From: Cricetomys ansorgei
Lineage: Eukaryota; Chordata; Mammalia; Rodentia; Nesomyidae
NCBI GenBank assembly: GCA_026225945.1
Contig: JAMJFZ010004031.1
Coordinates: 7,844,501 to 7,908,500 of the forward strand
Direction of reading: 5' to 3'
DNA length: 64,000 nt
Below are positions 33,115-44,998 of this stretch, piece by piece. The notes under the pieces were generated by a model, which saw only the letters and a list, made by a program, of their open reading frames with translations, searched no databases and was not told the origin of the DNA. The stretch's first letter is position 1. Each line of letters begins with the position of its first letter. The position numbers and the translations under genes were made by a program.

Positions 33115-33255
33115 AAATGGTTGGTGATGATGGCTGAACAATGTTGAAAATGCTCTCAGTGTCACAGAACTGGACACTTAACACTTAACTGGACACATGG
33201 TTAGACGGTCGATTTTAAGTAACATCTACTTTTCATTACAAAATGAAAACAAAAA
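33115..33255 (+). mobile_element. Ancient L1 (L1M) 3'-end fragment
   Basis: 'ggttggtgatgatggctgaacaatgt', 'actggacacttaa', 'acacatggttagacggtcgattttaagt' resemble the old mammalian L1 3' terminus ('actgtacacttaaaaatggttaaaatggtaaatttt'). Confidence 0.5.
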
Positions 33256-34589
33256 CCAAAATATCATTTCTCATACTCATCAGCATTTGTGCGAGGGCAG
33301 GGCTTGAATGTTAGTATTTCTTAAACTCCTGATGTGACATCAAAGCTTTCCTCCACTGTCTTCTACATCTGTTCTCTATGTCTGTGACTCCTTACGCCCA
33401 TGGCCGTCCTGAATTGTAGCTGCTACTTCTCGTGATCACATCTGGAGTTATATCCCAGGGCACTTAAAGTCAGCTTTGAGTTATCTATACACTCCTTCTC
33501 ATTCACTTTGCTCCTCTTGGACCTGAATTCTCCAAATATCAAAACAGTTTCTTCATGCTCTCACCAGCAATTGCTGTATTCTACTTGATTTTGTAAAACA
33601 TCTACATAACGGTATGAATCTGCATAGTTTTAGGTAGTAGGGAAAATTAACTGCATAAGACCTCAGTGAGGTTGACTTTACCAAGAAGGGCTCAGGGCCA
33701 AAAGCATATCTTTGCTTGTTGAGCCCTGGGCTGGACTCCTTAATCACATAGAATCATTAAGGAGCAGTCGTTCTTGCAAAAGCTAACAGGTATTTTTGTT
33801 AGTAACCAGATAAACCACCAGACAAAGGTTTACCTATCTCACAGCAATAGAAGCAAATATTCATTTACATATTATCTGTTTTTGTTGATACATTCATTTA
33901 CAATTAAGTTTATCCCAGGTACTATAAAGTAGCTGACTATATTCATGGATTGGTATCCCATGACAACCCAGTTCTTTTCAAACGTTTTTCTCTTCTATTT
34001 TTTCAATAAGAACTTCTTATCAAAGGGCCCTCTCTGTTTTTGGTAATGTTGTTGTGCTGGAGCCAGATGGGACCAATGGACACTGGTAGTTTTCCTAATA
34101 AACAGAACAAGACTTGACTTCAAGAGAAACTAGGCATCCTACATCCTGTCCTGCCTTCCAAGGCCTTCTGCTCTTCTGAGAATGTGATAGAACCTAGGAT
34201 TATGGTAGGACTGGCAAGCACCCCCAAGAGCCTTATCTGGTAGAGTCACAGTGGCTTCTCTGTGCTGGTCATCTTGCATATGGGTTTTGGTATTTGCTCT
34301 GAAAAAGACTGCTCCCATGGGAATTCAACAAAGGAAAGGTGACCAAAGGAGAAAAATGGAGGGATAAAGAAGTCTAGACCAGTTGAGGGTACAAATGGTA
34401 TTTTGATTGAAAGAACAGTATTTGTCCTCTCTAGGGAGGAAAAGGAAGTAGTTGCACTGTAAGAAATGGCTACAGGCCATTTAAGAGACCATAAAGTACA
34501 AGAAATTATCTGCAATGGAAAGTAGTATTGAAACAAATGAGTAAAACTCACGGATATTTTCTCAAGTTATCATTAGCTTATATGTTAAT
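33256..34589. other. Unassigned DNA
   Basis: No recognised repeat or gene. The ~100-codon minus frame (34246-34551) has no family resemblance. Confidence 0.45.
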
Positions 34590-34634
34590 ATTGTATATGT
34601 TAATTATGTTAACTATGTTAATTATGTATAATGG
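34590..34634. repeat. Degenerate TTAATTATG repeat
   Basis: About five imperfect copies of a 9-bp unit, AT-rich, next to an antisense L1 3' end. Confidence 0.7.
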
Positions 34635-34644
34635 TGGGCATTAT

Positions 34645-34758
34645 TGTGACATTTTCATATATGTATGTAATGCATTTGGAGTATATTCACCCTTTATTAC
34701 TCTCTCATGCCCCCTCCCACTGATCTTTCCAGCTAGTCCTCTTTGCTCCACTCACAGT
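34645..34758 (-). mobile_element. L1 3' end fragment, antisense
   Basis: 'gacattttcatatatgtatgtaatgcatttggagtatattcaccc' and 'catgccccctcccactgatc' follow the antisense Lx-type L1 3' terminus. Very short. Confidence 0.55.
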
Positions 34759-34778
34759 GTTACTTACAGGAACATGGG

Positions 34779-35147
34779 TGTCTTAGTTTCTTTTCCGAAG
34801 CTGTGACCGAACACCATGACCAAGACAACTTATAAAAGAAAACATTTAATTTGGGAGTGCACCGTAATAGAGACCATGGCCATCATGGTGAATACCATGG
34901 CAGCAGGCAAGCAGGCCTGACCCTGGAGCAGAAGCTGAGAACTTACATTCTTATCGCAAAGAGGAGAGGCAATGAGGTGGGCTTGGAAACCTCAAAGCCT
35001 GGCCCCAGTGACACACCTCCTCCAACTAGACCACACCTCCTCCAACAAGGCCAAACACTCTAATCCTTCCCCAACAGTGCCACCAACTGGGAACCAAGTA
35101 TTCCAAAATAGGAGCCTATGGGGTCTGTTGCATTTCAAGCCATCACA
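34779..35147 (-). mobile_element. Rodent LTR-like repeat with near-perfect 5-bp TSD
   Basis: Begins TG and ends CA. Antisense landmarks: 'tgtcttagtttc', 'gaacaccatgaccaag', 'tataaaagaaaacatttaattt' (antisense of the poly(A) region), 'gtgacacacctcctccaac', 'agaccacacctcctccaac', 'catttcaagccatcaca'. Flanks 'atggg' (34774-34778) and 'atggt' (35148-35152) agree at 4 of 5 bases, the duplication length expected of ERVL/MaLR LTRs. Confidence 0.75.
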
Positions 35148-35391
35148 ATGGTCACCTTACCAATGGCTACTCCACTAAAGAAAATGTCTCTATCTCTCCC
35201 AGAAACAATTAACTACCTACATGGATCATTTTATTTTGTATTAGAAAAATCCTTCTGGAGCCACAGATGGAAAATAGCTGCTTGAGATGTTTGCTGCACC
35301 TAGAACAGTTGAAGATGAGACTAAATGACCGGTAGGGAAGGAAGTGATGTAGAGTTTGATTTCCTAGGACCAGAAGAATCCAGGCCAGCTG

Positions 35392-35718
35392 TGTTAGTCA
35401 GCTTCCTGTCGCTGTGACAATGTGATGTAATCAGCTTAACGACAGGAAACATGTATTTGGATTTTTGAGACTCAGTCAGTTGCATCTGTTATTTCGTGCC
35501 TGTGAGGAAGCAGCATGGGTACCTGGTCAAGTACCTGAGAGTTGCCAGGGCAACAAGAAGAAAAAGAAGATCCTGACATCCCCTTCAGGCGATGTACCTA
35601 TGTGACCAGAAAACTAGGCCCATCCCTTAAAATTTCCACCTCTTCTGACAGAGATAGAGACTGGAGACTAAGACTTTAAGACGTGAGTCATTATGGGACA
35701 CTTGTCCAAACCGTGACA
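35392..35718 (-). mobile_element. MaLR LTR (rodent MTE/MST-like), antisense
   Basis: 'tgttagtcagcttcctgtcgctgtgaca', 'gaggaagcagcatgggt', 'cccatcccttaaaatttccacctc', 'attatgggacacttgtccaaaccgtgaca' follow the antisense MaLR LTR from its end to its TG start. Internally shortened. Confidence 0.65.
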
Positions 35719-37559
35719 ATTATGACCTATTGAACAACGAGAAGAAGTGATTATGTGGTGGAATTTTTAACTGCCGCTAAGGGAAAGGGTGCATTTAGTG
35801 GCATTACACACTGCACCCTGCTCCTCTGATCCTACATAAGGAGGGAAACCTGTTCTCAGTGTTTATTGCAATCAAAACATAGCTCTTTTCACACAAGGGA
35901 CCAAGTGTTTATCGACACAGCCAAGATCGGTGAGGATAGAGTCTCTAGAAATTGCTGACCTAAGGGGAAGACCCAAACATAGAAAGTATAGCTTCAGCCC
36001 CATGGGCAGAGCAGGCAAAATGGAAATCTGGTTTGTTCTCTGTTGGAAATTTCCATGGAAATATCTGAGAGGGCCTTGATACCTGGAAGCCACACTTCTC
36101 TGGTACACAGGTCTAGAGAGAGACTTAGGAATGATGGCTCTTCCTAAATATATGCACTTCTCCCTGCAAAGCCTGTGTGAGGAGAGTCATGCTGTTTCTG
36201 GGCATGGTCTCCCTGGGATAGTGCAGAGTTCTGTGTGGGGATGATTCACGCTCTGCCAAATCTTCAGGCACATAAAAAAAAGCACACAGATTTGTTTTCA
36301 AATATTTGGAGAAGGTGTAGTATTTATGGAATTTTGAACACCAGTTTTAATTTTCCTGTAAAACATCGTCAGAACTCACCATAGCAATCTCCTTGCTCCG
36401 CCTGCCATTTCTGGAATTTACCAGGCCCGGTGCAGGCAGAGTCAGGGCCAGCCTCTACCCTTTCCTCTTCATTTTGGAGTCTTGAGACGTCTGACTGCTT
36501 TGTTAAAGAAGACACGGCTGTACATGGAGTGGGTTGTGACTAATTACCCGTGGGTCTGCTTAGGTGAGCGGCAACAATTCTATTTTCTCACCCCTTCCTT
36601 CATGGCAAAAATCACTAATGAGGCTGTTAAAGGAGACGTGACTTGTCTGCGGCTCCAACGCAGAGGTATGTGGAAGAGGAAAAACAAAGTCCTTTGTTGT
36701 GAGTTCTTACTGGATACTTTGTCAGTGCTGATTGTTAATTACTGCCAGGTAATACTTGGGGTGATTAATTGACCTTTCTGAGCAGAAACAAAGGCCACTT
36801 ACTAATATGGCAGAAAGCAGAGAGCATGTCTTGTTGCATTGCTGCTTCTACCACGGGCTGGCTCTGTCTGAACCCCTCCTTCTGACCATAGCTACTCAGA
36901 AATACTACTGTAAGCATTGCTCCCATTTGTGGGTCTTTATGCATGAGGCTTCATGTCACCTGGCAAATATTACTCTCAGAGTCACCAAGACAGATTATTT
37001 TACTCTGAAATGAGTTGTGTATGATATGAAAACAATCAAACAAACAGAAACAAGAGACAATGCACACAAAGGACGTGTCTTTTCTAGTCACCTCTATTGC
37101 AGACTGGGCTTGGAGAGCCGGAAGAGCTGGAAGCCATCCCCTTGCCACCGCTATAGCTCATGCTTTATCTACAACTATGGGGCATTTTCTTTAAGCAAAA
37201 CACTGTAAGACGTTGAAGAACAAACCCTGTGGATCTGACCCCTCAGAAACTCACTATGCAGCCAGAAAGAGAGATAGCTATTCACGGTTTATTCAGGTTG
37301 TCCAGCGTCCCTGCCCTGTAGACACACACTGGGGTGGCCTCCCTCAGAGCAGGTAAGTCCTGTCACCGCTCTTCTCTTGAGCTCCTGGCTGGTGGATCCT
37401 CTTCTCTCCTAGGGGCGGTCATTCAGGTATTGCCGATAGATCATGCCCAGTGGAACTCATCGTATCCCCGCCGAAACTGCTCTTTTCTCCTGCATCCTCT
37501 GTTTTGGGCAGATAGAGCCACTGGGGTGTCTGCAGTCTCCTCTTTCAATAATATCATTG
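35719..37559. other. Unassigned DNA; candidate conserved stretch 36300-36790
   Basis: No transposon recognised. The stretch about 36300-36790 is repeat-free with TAATTA/ATTAATTG-type homeodomain motifs (near 36539, 36734 and 36763) and ACAAAG motifs, which is suggestive of a developmental enhancer. No supported exon. Confidence 0.35.
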
Positions 37560-37990
37560 AATTTGTCTCCAGTTCTGTCAATTTTTATTCTCTGTAACTT
37601 CTCTCCTTCCTTTTCTCTCCATCTCTCAGCTCACCCCCACAAACAATCACTGTCTTAAGCGTTTGCAACAATCCCTGACAGATTTCCTGGTCTCTGACTT
37701 CTTATGGCCTCGCAAGTGGTTTCTTTAAATGAAAAATATGGTTCTGCAGTTTTGTGGCTCCTTACAGTCTTTCAGGGAGCAAAAGCTGCTGGGCCGGGCA
37801 TGCGATGCCATCCGGATCTGGCCCATATGCACTGTGTGGAACTTTCTGAAACTCGCCTTTGCCTCTGTACCTGTTTTCTTCTATTCACAGCTCTCTGCCT
37901 TCTCTCTCCTCCTATCGTCTCCCTTTTCCGCTCACCTGCTAAACACGTTTTTCATTTAAAATTAACTTATATGTGGCCCCCAAATGAGCA
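37560..37990 (+). mobile_element. L2 fragment
   Basis: 'ttctctccatctctcagctcaccc', 'gtttgcaacaatccctgacag', 'ttcctggtctctgac', 'gatgccatccggatctggccc' resemble L2 coding-region text in order ('gcaatagcctcctaactggtctcc ... gcatgatctggccc'). Confidence 0.55.
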
Positions 37991-38237
37991 TTTTCTGGGG
38001 TACAAATAGATTTGGCCTTTCACAATGACCCTCTGCCATTCTGGACTTGTTTCCCAAACGTCACACAAACCCTCCTTATCAAGAATGCCACCATCAGGGT
38101 CTTGTGATGTCCGTTTGGATAGGGTCTGACCTACAGTTTCATTCCCACCACCGAGCCCAGTCTCTGTTCCTAACGAGTGCAAGTAATTATTACAGAGGAT
38201 ACGAGCAGACTGATAGCATTCTCCTGGGGCCAGCCTT

Positions 38238-38436
38238 TCAATAATTATTTTTTTCACTATGTATGTATGTATGTATGTGGGGTGTGGATACATGTGTCTC
38301 ACTGGGTGTGTGGAAGTCAGAGGCTAACCCTTGGGAGTCAGTTCTCTCCTTCCACCATGCCGGTTCCAGGTATAGAACTCAGGTCGCGAGGCTTGGAAGT
38401 CAGCACCGCTACCTGCTTGCTGAGCCATCCTTCCTT
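38238..38436 (-). mobile_element. B3-family SINE, antisense, with (ATGT)n
   Basis: '(ATGT)n' at 38257-38279 replaces the tail side. Body: 'ggaagtcagaggctaacccttgggagtcagttctctccttccaccatg', 'aactcaggtcgcgaggcttgg', and the antisense 5' end 'gctgagccatcc'. Confidence 0.88.
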
Positions 38437-38671
38437 CCCAGGAAGTCTTTAAGGCAATTTCCTCTTTTTTTTTTCCTGTTTCTGTTTGTCTTCCTCTGAA
38501 TCTAACTTTTTTTTTTTCCTGCTCACACGTTATTTCTCCATCTCCCAGTGCTAGGCTGTGATGGTAGCTGACAAAAAAAGCAAAGAATGGACAAAACTCT
38601 GCATAAACAGATGCCAAGGGATGAGGATTTTACAAGACACTTACCAATACGAAAGCTTCACGTAAAGACAA

Positions 38672-39031
38672 CGGAATGTTTGCATGCCCCCAAATTGACG
38701 TGTTGGAGCCCTAACCCCCAGCGTGATGGTGTGTGGGGAAGCGGGGCAGGCAGGGTGATCAGGGAAAAATGAGGACATGAAGGTGAGACTTTCTTGTCAG
38801 GATTAGCATCCTTATTAAAGAGACAGCAGAGAGCTCCCCTTTTCCATGTGTGCATAGGCCATGTGAGCAAACAAGACAGAGGCCACCAACAGGAGGCTTT
38901 GGAATGAAGCCCATCTTACTAGTACTTTGACCTTGAACTTCATGGTTCCAGATCGATGAAAAACATATGTGTGCTGTTGACGGAAACAAGTCTAGGGTAT
39001 TTTGTATGACAGTCCAAGCAGACAGTATTTC
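38672..39031 (+). mobile_element. MLT1/MST-type MaLR LTR
   Basis: 'ggaatgtttgcatgcccccaa', 'ttgacgtgttggagccctaacccccagcgtgatgg', 'ccttattaaagagacagc', 'gccatgtgagcaaacaagacagagg', 'ccttgaacttcatggttcc', 'aaaacatatgtgtgctgttg', 'ctagggtattttgtatgacagtccaagcagac' in LTR order. Plus strand, near full length. Confidence 0.75.
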
Positions 39032-40039
39032 AATAACAAAAGACAGTATTTCAAAGGTATCGTTTCCTGTATTGGGGTAGACTAATGGGAAAAACCTACT
39101 TCACAATAGCTCATCTCTCCATCCCCTTCCTCCAGTCATATCATCTAGGGAAGTATCTTGTCTCACACGAATGTTATCTGGCAGGATAATGTGGCCAAGT
39201 CTAAGGAAAAATCAAATCCACACTCATAGTTCTATACATCGCTAGGGTGGGTTTCCCCGTTGTGACCCTAGACACTCTGGGACATGTGGCTCGATTTCCC
39301 CATTGTGACCCTAGGCACTTGAGGAGGACATGCGGCTGAGCACCTGCTACTTCTTTTCAAGTTGCCTCCAGGACAGTAACTTTATTCACACTGACCTCTT
39401 CGCCCTTTTCCTGCCAACAAGCTGGGTTGAGAACAGGTGACGGAGGAGAGGCTAGTAATTTGAGATGTGCTTTTGTACTTCAGTGCGAGCCAGGGTGGTA
39501 TTTCAGAGCTAACTAAAGGCCACGGGGGATCAGCCTGGTTTCCCTGAAACAACAGTCAAGACACATTTGGTACCAAATAAGCAATCATACTTTGAATTTC
39601 TACTTTAATGGCTTAGATGTTTATATTATTTTAATGCCAGAGTGTCAATGTCATTCATTCCTATTCTTTTTTCATTTGATCTTCCTTTGGTTTAAAAAGC
39701 ACTCACCTCTCTGTAGTGTGTTTGTTGGGTTGGAGAGTGCCCCATGCCAGCATTGCTAGGTAACAAGCACACAGCACACTGCACAGAAATACGTATGTCC
39801 ACGTGGCTACCATCTACTTGTACTCAATCTATAAGAATTATGTACACAGCACTATCAAGTATCACTGCAAGTAATCCACCTTCGTCTATACTCCTTTTAA
39901 ACCAATGTTTATGGTATCTGTGCTAAGGGGCTATTAAAAGATACTGCACATTTTGTGTGTCAATACCTTCATACAATTCAACACAAAGGGATTACTAAGA
40001 AAAGGAAAAGCAAATGTGTATACAATATGAACACTTTTA
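39032..40039. other. Unassigned DNA with a diverged tandem duplication
   Basis: A ~43-bp unit ('tttcccc(g/a)ttgtgaccctag') is repeated at 39252 and 39295. Otherwise no recognised repeat or gene. Confidence 0.45.
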
Positions 40040-40195
40040 TGAGGTCATGTGAGCAAGCCTCAAGACAGAGGCCACCTTCAAGGTCAAGGTGCCAGCAAGG
40101 TAGCTTTCATTCTGAAGCCCTTTCACCTTGAACATCTTAGCTCCAGAGTTACAAAAATTAAACGTGTGTTGTGTAATTAAACCATCCCAGTGGAT
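40040..40195 (+). mobile_element. MLT1/MST-type LTR fragment
   Basis: 'gtcatgtgagcaagcctcaagacagaggccacc', 'tttcaccttgaacatcttagctccagagttaca', 'aaattaaacgtgtgttgtgtaattaaaccatccca' match the 3' half of an MLT1-like LTR, similar to the copy at 38672. Confidence 0.65.
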
Positions 40196-41174
40196 TTAGT
40201 CAAGTGACTATATTTTTTTTAAATGATTGCTCTCCAATTCTGAGTAAATGAGCATCTACTTACGTTTTGAGTAGCATAGAATGATTTTGAACAAACCAGC
40301 CCACAGCCTAATCCTTCGACCCACCATTATGATACCTCTTGGAATCGCCCAGAAAGTTCTGGTCCATTAAAGTCTGGGAACTTTTCTCCAAGCCCCTAAT
40401 GTTCAGGCTCTCTTTTCCCTGGGAGGGCATCAGACGTGATTCCAGCTGAAGTGATCTATGGGTGCTCTTCATCCCAGGCACTAATTGAGACCGAAAGGCG
40501 AGCTTGTAGTGGCTAATGAGCAGAGAGTGCTCCTAGAAATAGGTGTGGCAGGGGCAGTATGACACTAGTGTCCTTTTCTTCCAAAAGAACTCTCCTGTGT
40601 ATTGAAAGCCTCTTAAAATTAAAACCTAAACACAAAGGAATGGTAAAAACAGCAGCAAGTAGTAGCTACGGGGTATGAGGGTTGATTGAGTGTGGCCTCC
40701 TGAGAAGGAGACAAAGGTCAAGTAGCTGTGAGAGATTTCCAGAAGACAGGACAGAGGTGAGAGGTGAGAGAAAAGCTAAGAGCTCTTCCCAAAATTGGTT
40801 TTGTTAATAAGGGTTTTACAGCTGTTTTTAAATAGTTTCCCTCAGTGGTAGGATAGAGAGAACCCCCAAATCCGTCCCTCACCTCTAGTGCGGAAGCCTG
40901 GACTTGGCGATAACCAGAAACTATCCACTGATTCTGGAAAATAAGAAGATAGGTATTGAGTAGCTCTTTAAAACCAAACCAAGAAAGGTTATCTATAGAA
41001 TTCGGTTATCTCTCATTTATTGATAAACTGCATCTTAATTCTCTTGTTTTCAATGTATTCAGCACATTTTCCTTAGTAATTTTATTAATAATTCCAAATA
41101 TTTCTAGCCCTCACATTGCTTGTTGAATTTTCACTACTTATTCACCTATTTAGTTAATTGCTGTTTGTGTGTGG
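40196..41174. other. Repeat-poor unassigned DNA
   Basis: No recognised transposon or gene. The 40290-40640 part is repeat-free and may be conserved; not testable here. Confidence 0.4.
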
Positions 41175-41256
41175 GGTTGAAGCTTGGGGTTGAGTCCAGG
41201 GCCTCACACTTACTTGCTAGGCAAGCGCTCGACCACTGAACGGCAGCCCCAGGCTT
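41175..41256 (-). mobile_element. ID-type SINE, antisense
   Basis: 'gttgagtccagggcctcacacttacttgctaggcaagcgctcgaccactgaacggcagcccca' is the antisense of an ID/tRNA-Ala-derived SINE (A and B box regions recognisable). Diverged from the rat ID consensus. Confidence 0.75.
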
Positions 41257-41637
41257 GAGTCAGAAATTCTATATGCTGAGGCTGCCTAGTGGTCAGTGAA
41301 CTGCGGTGTGGGAGAAGCCATAACAGTCTTTACATCCGTGAGAACAGGCCTCAATTAAACAATTACACTTGGTGTTTATTTTCGAAAGTCAGAAAACCGC
41401 TGTGGGTTTCATGGCAGGCTGAGAGTAAAAGCAACTGTAGATTACATGAGCTCTTTCCTTAGGCTGGAAGGTGCAGTTGATACTGTCTGTAAGAGTTTTC
41501 AGGGAACCTTTCCTCCTTCAGTCTCCGAAGCAGTTTGCTAAATGAGCTCACGATTGCTTTACAGGCACCATCAATGCAAAGATCCGCCAGGATTAGAGAA
41601 CAGGTGAAGTTTGCCTCACTCGGAAATTCAGATTAGT

Positions 41638-41682
41638 CTGGGAATGTAGGTAGCTCAGCGGCAGAGTGCTTACTTAGCATGC
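41638..41682 (+). mobile_element. ID-type SINE 5' fragment
   Basis: 'gggaatgtaggtagctcagcggcagagtgcttacttagcatgcctgagg' matches the 5' half of an ID or related tRNA-Ala-derived SINE; the B-box half is missing. Confidence 0.6.
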
Positions 41683-41828
41683 CTGAGGAGGCTTTTTCTG
41701 TCCTTGGAAGAAGGCGGGTAGGGATTGGGGTGGGACAAATGTGTGCACACTTGCCCCATCTGAGCCCTTCTCAGATGAGTTTTGTGACACCCTCATCTAT
41801 GAAGAGCTGTATGTGGTAAGCTCTAACC

Positions 41829-42049
41829 CAGTGGTTCTCAACTTGTGGGTTGTGACCCCTTTTGGGGGTAGAATGATCCTTTCACAGGGGTCACGTAAGA
41901 CCATCTGCATACCAGATATTTATATTATTACAACAGTTAAAAACTACAGTTATGAAGTAGTAACAAAAATAATTTTATGGCTGAAGGTCACCACATCATG
42001 AGGAACAGTATTTAAAAGGTCGCAGCATTAGGGAGATTGAGAACTCCTG
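41829..42049 (+). mobile_element. URR1 hAT-Charlie non-autonomous transposon
   Basis: A 221-bp element with terminal inverted repeats: left 'cagtggttctcaacttg', right 'gagattgagaactcctg'. Interior text 'ggggtagaatgatcctttcacaggggtcacgtaagaccatc' and 'gaagtagtaacaaaaataattttatgg' is that of the rodent URR1 family. Flanks 'ctctaacc' (41821-41828) and 'ctcgaacc' (42050-42057) agree at 7 of 8 bases, the 8-bp duplication typical of hAT. No transposase. Confidence 0.92.
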
Positions 42050-42057
42050 CTCGAACC

Positions 42058-44022
42058 TAAAGGTAGGTGCAGAAGCACTTTTATTGAATTCAGTCCCCCA
42101 AAGATGAGCTTAATGGAAGTGGAAATTAATGAATAGAAATTTCTATTCCACACTTTCTGCATTGTTATTTGTACACAATAGATGCTCAACGTGTGTGAAT
42201 TATTTGGTTTATCTACTTCTGGAAATGTTAATTTCATCTAAAACAGTCACGTATAAACAGCTCGACTGACAAAGCATCTGAGTATTCTGTTGTCAAACTG
42301 ACACATTAAAATTAACCATCTCAAGTCAGTAGTGCGGCTGAGCGCTCTAAAATTAGCCATCTCCAGGTCGTATTAAAACTGGTGAGCACTTAATCACTCA
42401 ACGACATTTATGAGGTATAAATACTCTGAGATATCTGATGAAGGTCAGGTAATTTCCGTCTGCGGTATTCTTGGAAGACGGGTAAAGACCGACAGAACAC
42501 GGGAGGAGACAAGAGCAAGCAAATCCCCCAAGGCTTGGATAGGGTGAGATCACACCTCGACAGTTCAATCCTTCCTTCTCAAAACGCGCTCTCAAAAGGT
42601 AAAGCCTAGGACAGCAAAGTCTTCTTGGCAGGATCCCAGTTCTGTTGGGTTTTGGTGCTTTGTTTCTGAGCTGCTCACCGTGCTATTTATTTCTTCAGCC
42701 AATACGTAGTTCCACCGTGTGCTAGGCACCATGTCCAATGGCACCGCTAAAATATATTTGACATCTGGTTCTGCCCACACAGCTCACCTTCCCATTCTAC
42801 CTCTTCCCCCTTAAATTCCCATTAAGGATCGCCTTTAGCATATGACAACCATTATCGCTCCATTTTACTATAAACTTAGCTCCTCTTCCAAGCATGAACA
42901 TAACCATTTTTGGTGCTATTCATTTGGAAGTAGTGGCAGGTCAACAGTTTATCTTAAATTAATTTACTATCTGTACTTGAAGTCTTAGCTAGTGACAATG
43001 GAAAAAGAAGGCAAGGCACAGCTCCCACCTCTTCTGAGAGTGGCAGATACCCAGATCTGGAACTGTGACACCTTGGGAATTGTTGCAGGGACCAGCTATC
43101 TCTAACAAGAAAGATGACTTATTCAGCTCAACACGAAAGTGATTTCTAAATGCATTCACAGCAATGAGAAATGAAGAAGTCTCTAGCAGGTAAGGTGGAG
43201 TCCCAGAAAGTAAGGTCTGATTGAAGGACTCTCTGGTCCTTTAGAATCCATAGTTTTTAATTGCAAGAAAGGGACAAGCTAGTATTTAGAGGGACTTCAG
43301 TATCTACGAAAAATCCAAATATTGAAGAGAGTGAAAGGAAGGAGGCACAGTATCCTTTTCTCATGTCCTGGCAAACTACCCATTATCTGACATCTTTGCA
43401 ATTTCACTTATTGGTTACCATAATAATTCATTTCCTAATGCTGGATACTTAGGTATAAGCAGGCTACTGTGCAAGACTAGAGCAAACAGCGTGAATGACA
43501 AAGTCAGTCACCAATTTTTCACTCCCAGTCCGATCACTAAACTTTTAGTCGAAACTGTAAGTGATGCATTGTGGGTGTCCTTAAACATCAATAAAATTGA
43601 TTTAAACGAGTTGAATCAAACTCACAATTACGGAGAAATTGGCAACACTAATATGTGTTAATGGTAGGTGGGTCACCTAATTTTGAGAAATCGTAACAGT
43701 TAGAACGCTTCTGCTGGGCTTATTGGTGAGCTTAACTTCACTTTGGGCTTTGACTTAAGACAGCACATGTTTGGTTAAAGCAGTTATATGGGTTTAAAGT
43801 CAATATTCAGTTACAGCTAGAAACCATCCTACTTGACAGTCCTTTCTGGCTAAAATAAAGATGCCCTTAACCTCTATGGCTCTTGACTGCTCTTCTTTCC
43901 CGTGATTACTTCTGAATAGATGCCAGTGGCCAGAGCAAGTGTTGTGGCTTTTCTGGAAGCTGCTGGTGTAGATGTGGACCCTCCCATAAGGAGGAGCATG
44001 ATGGGGCACATGGCTAGTGGCT
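42058..44022. other. Unassigned DNA
   Basis: No confident transposon or gene. A possible antisense L2/MIR piece lies at 42700-42790 ('gtgtgctaggcaccatg'). Confidence 0.4.
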
Positions 44023-44092
44023 GGAGATATACCTCAGAGGTACAACACTTCCTTAGCATGTAAAAGGCCCTTGTATATCTCCAGCACTTCTA
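44023..44092 (+). mobile_element. ID-type SINE
   Basis: 'ggctggagatatacctcagaggtacaacacttccttagcatgtaaaaggcccttgtatatctccagcact' follows the full tRNA-derived ID body, diverged. Tail is short. Confidence 0.7.
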
Positions 44093-44279
44093 AGAAGGAG
44101 TCAGTAATGAATGTTAGCTTAATTTGTTTCAAAGACCCTTCCGGTGTGCACAAGTCACACACTGAGTCTAATGTCCACGGTTCAGGGTGGATCATCCTTT
44201 CACAGACATAACGCCTAACACAAAACATGATTCTTTTCCCTCCCATTATCCCTTCACATGCTCCTTAAAATAAAATGCT

Positions 44280-44505
44280 TTCTGGGCTTAAAATCCTCTA
44301 TTCCTTTCACTGTCCCCTGAGATGTAGTTTTAAATCTGTTTCCATTCTCTGTACCATTTCACTTGCATTTTGCTGGACTACTAAGCTTATAGCAACAACG
44401 GAGCTGTGTCTGGTTAGTTCCCTACCAGCTCCCCAAAGCCAAGAACAGTACCTAGCACCCTGAATGTACTTGACACCCACTTATCAAATGCATAAAATGG
44501 ACTGA
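44280..44505 (+). mobile_element. L2 3'-end fragment
   Basis: 'aagccaagaacagtacctagcaccctgaatgtacttgac' and 'atcaaatgcataaaatgg' match the L2 3' terminus ('agaacagtgcctggcacatagtagg ... aataaatg'). Upstream text fits L2 loosely. Confidence 0.55.
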
Positions 44506-44926
44506 GGGCAAGTTCCTGTGGCATTATCTACACCTTCTTTATGGTTGTGATAAGTCTTTTAACATAGCTTAGAATCCTATCTGCCATCACAGGAGCGTCT
44601 CTGTTTGGATTCTAGTGTAAACTTTCCCCCGTGTTTTATTATTATTTTTTTTTTAAAAAACACCGTCTCCTTCGTGTTTTATGGCTTGAGAATCCTCACT
44701 TGTTTTTTAAAAACTGAAACCCAAAGAGTTGCGGAATTGAGACTTTTTGAGCACTGACATAGCACAAGAGGAGAATTCCACAGCTGCCCCTCATGCGATG
44801 CGGAGTCAGATGCAGAGACACCAAAAATACTGCGCATTTCCAGTTGTGTACATAAGGAGCATAAATACACTTCAGGTTTGGAACTGAGTCCATTCCTAAG
44901 ATATCTCATTGTCTTCCAATGTCAGA
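44506..44926. other. Unassigned DNA
   Basis: No recognised repeat or gene. Confidence 0.4.
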
Positions 44927-44998
44927 AAAGAAAGGAAGGAAGGAAGGAAGGAAGGAAGGAAGGAAGGAAGGAAGGAAGGAAGGAAGGAAGGAAGGAAA
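44927..44998. repeat. (GGAA)n microsatellite
   Basis: About 17 GGAA/GAAG tetranucleotides. GGAA runs can be bound by ETS-family factors; the lysine/glutamate/glycine/arginine frame over it is an artefact. Confidence 0.95.

Noticed and set aside
41175..41256. A tRNA gene
   Set aside because: The A/B-box-like text belongs to a diverged ID SINE; there is no intact cloverleaf.
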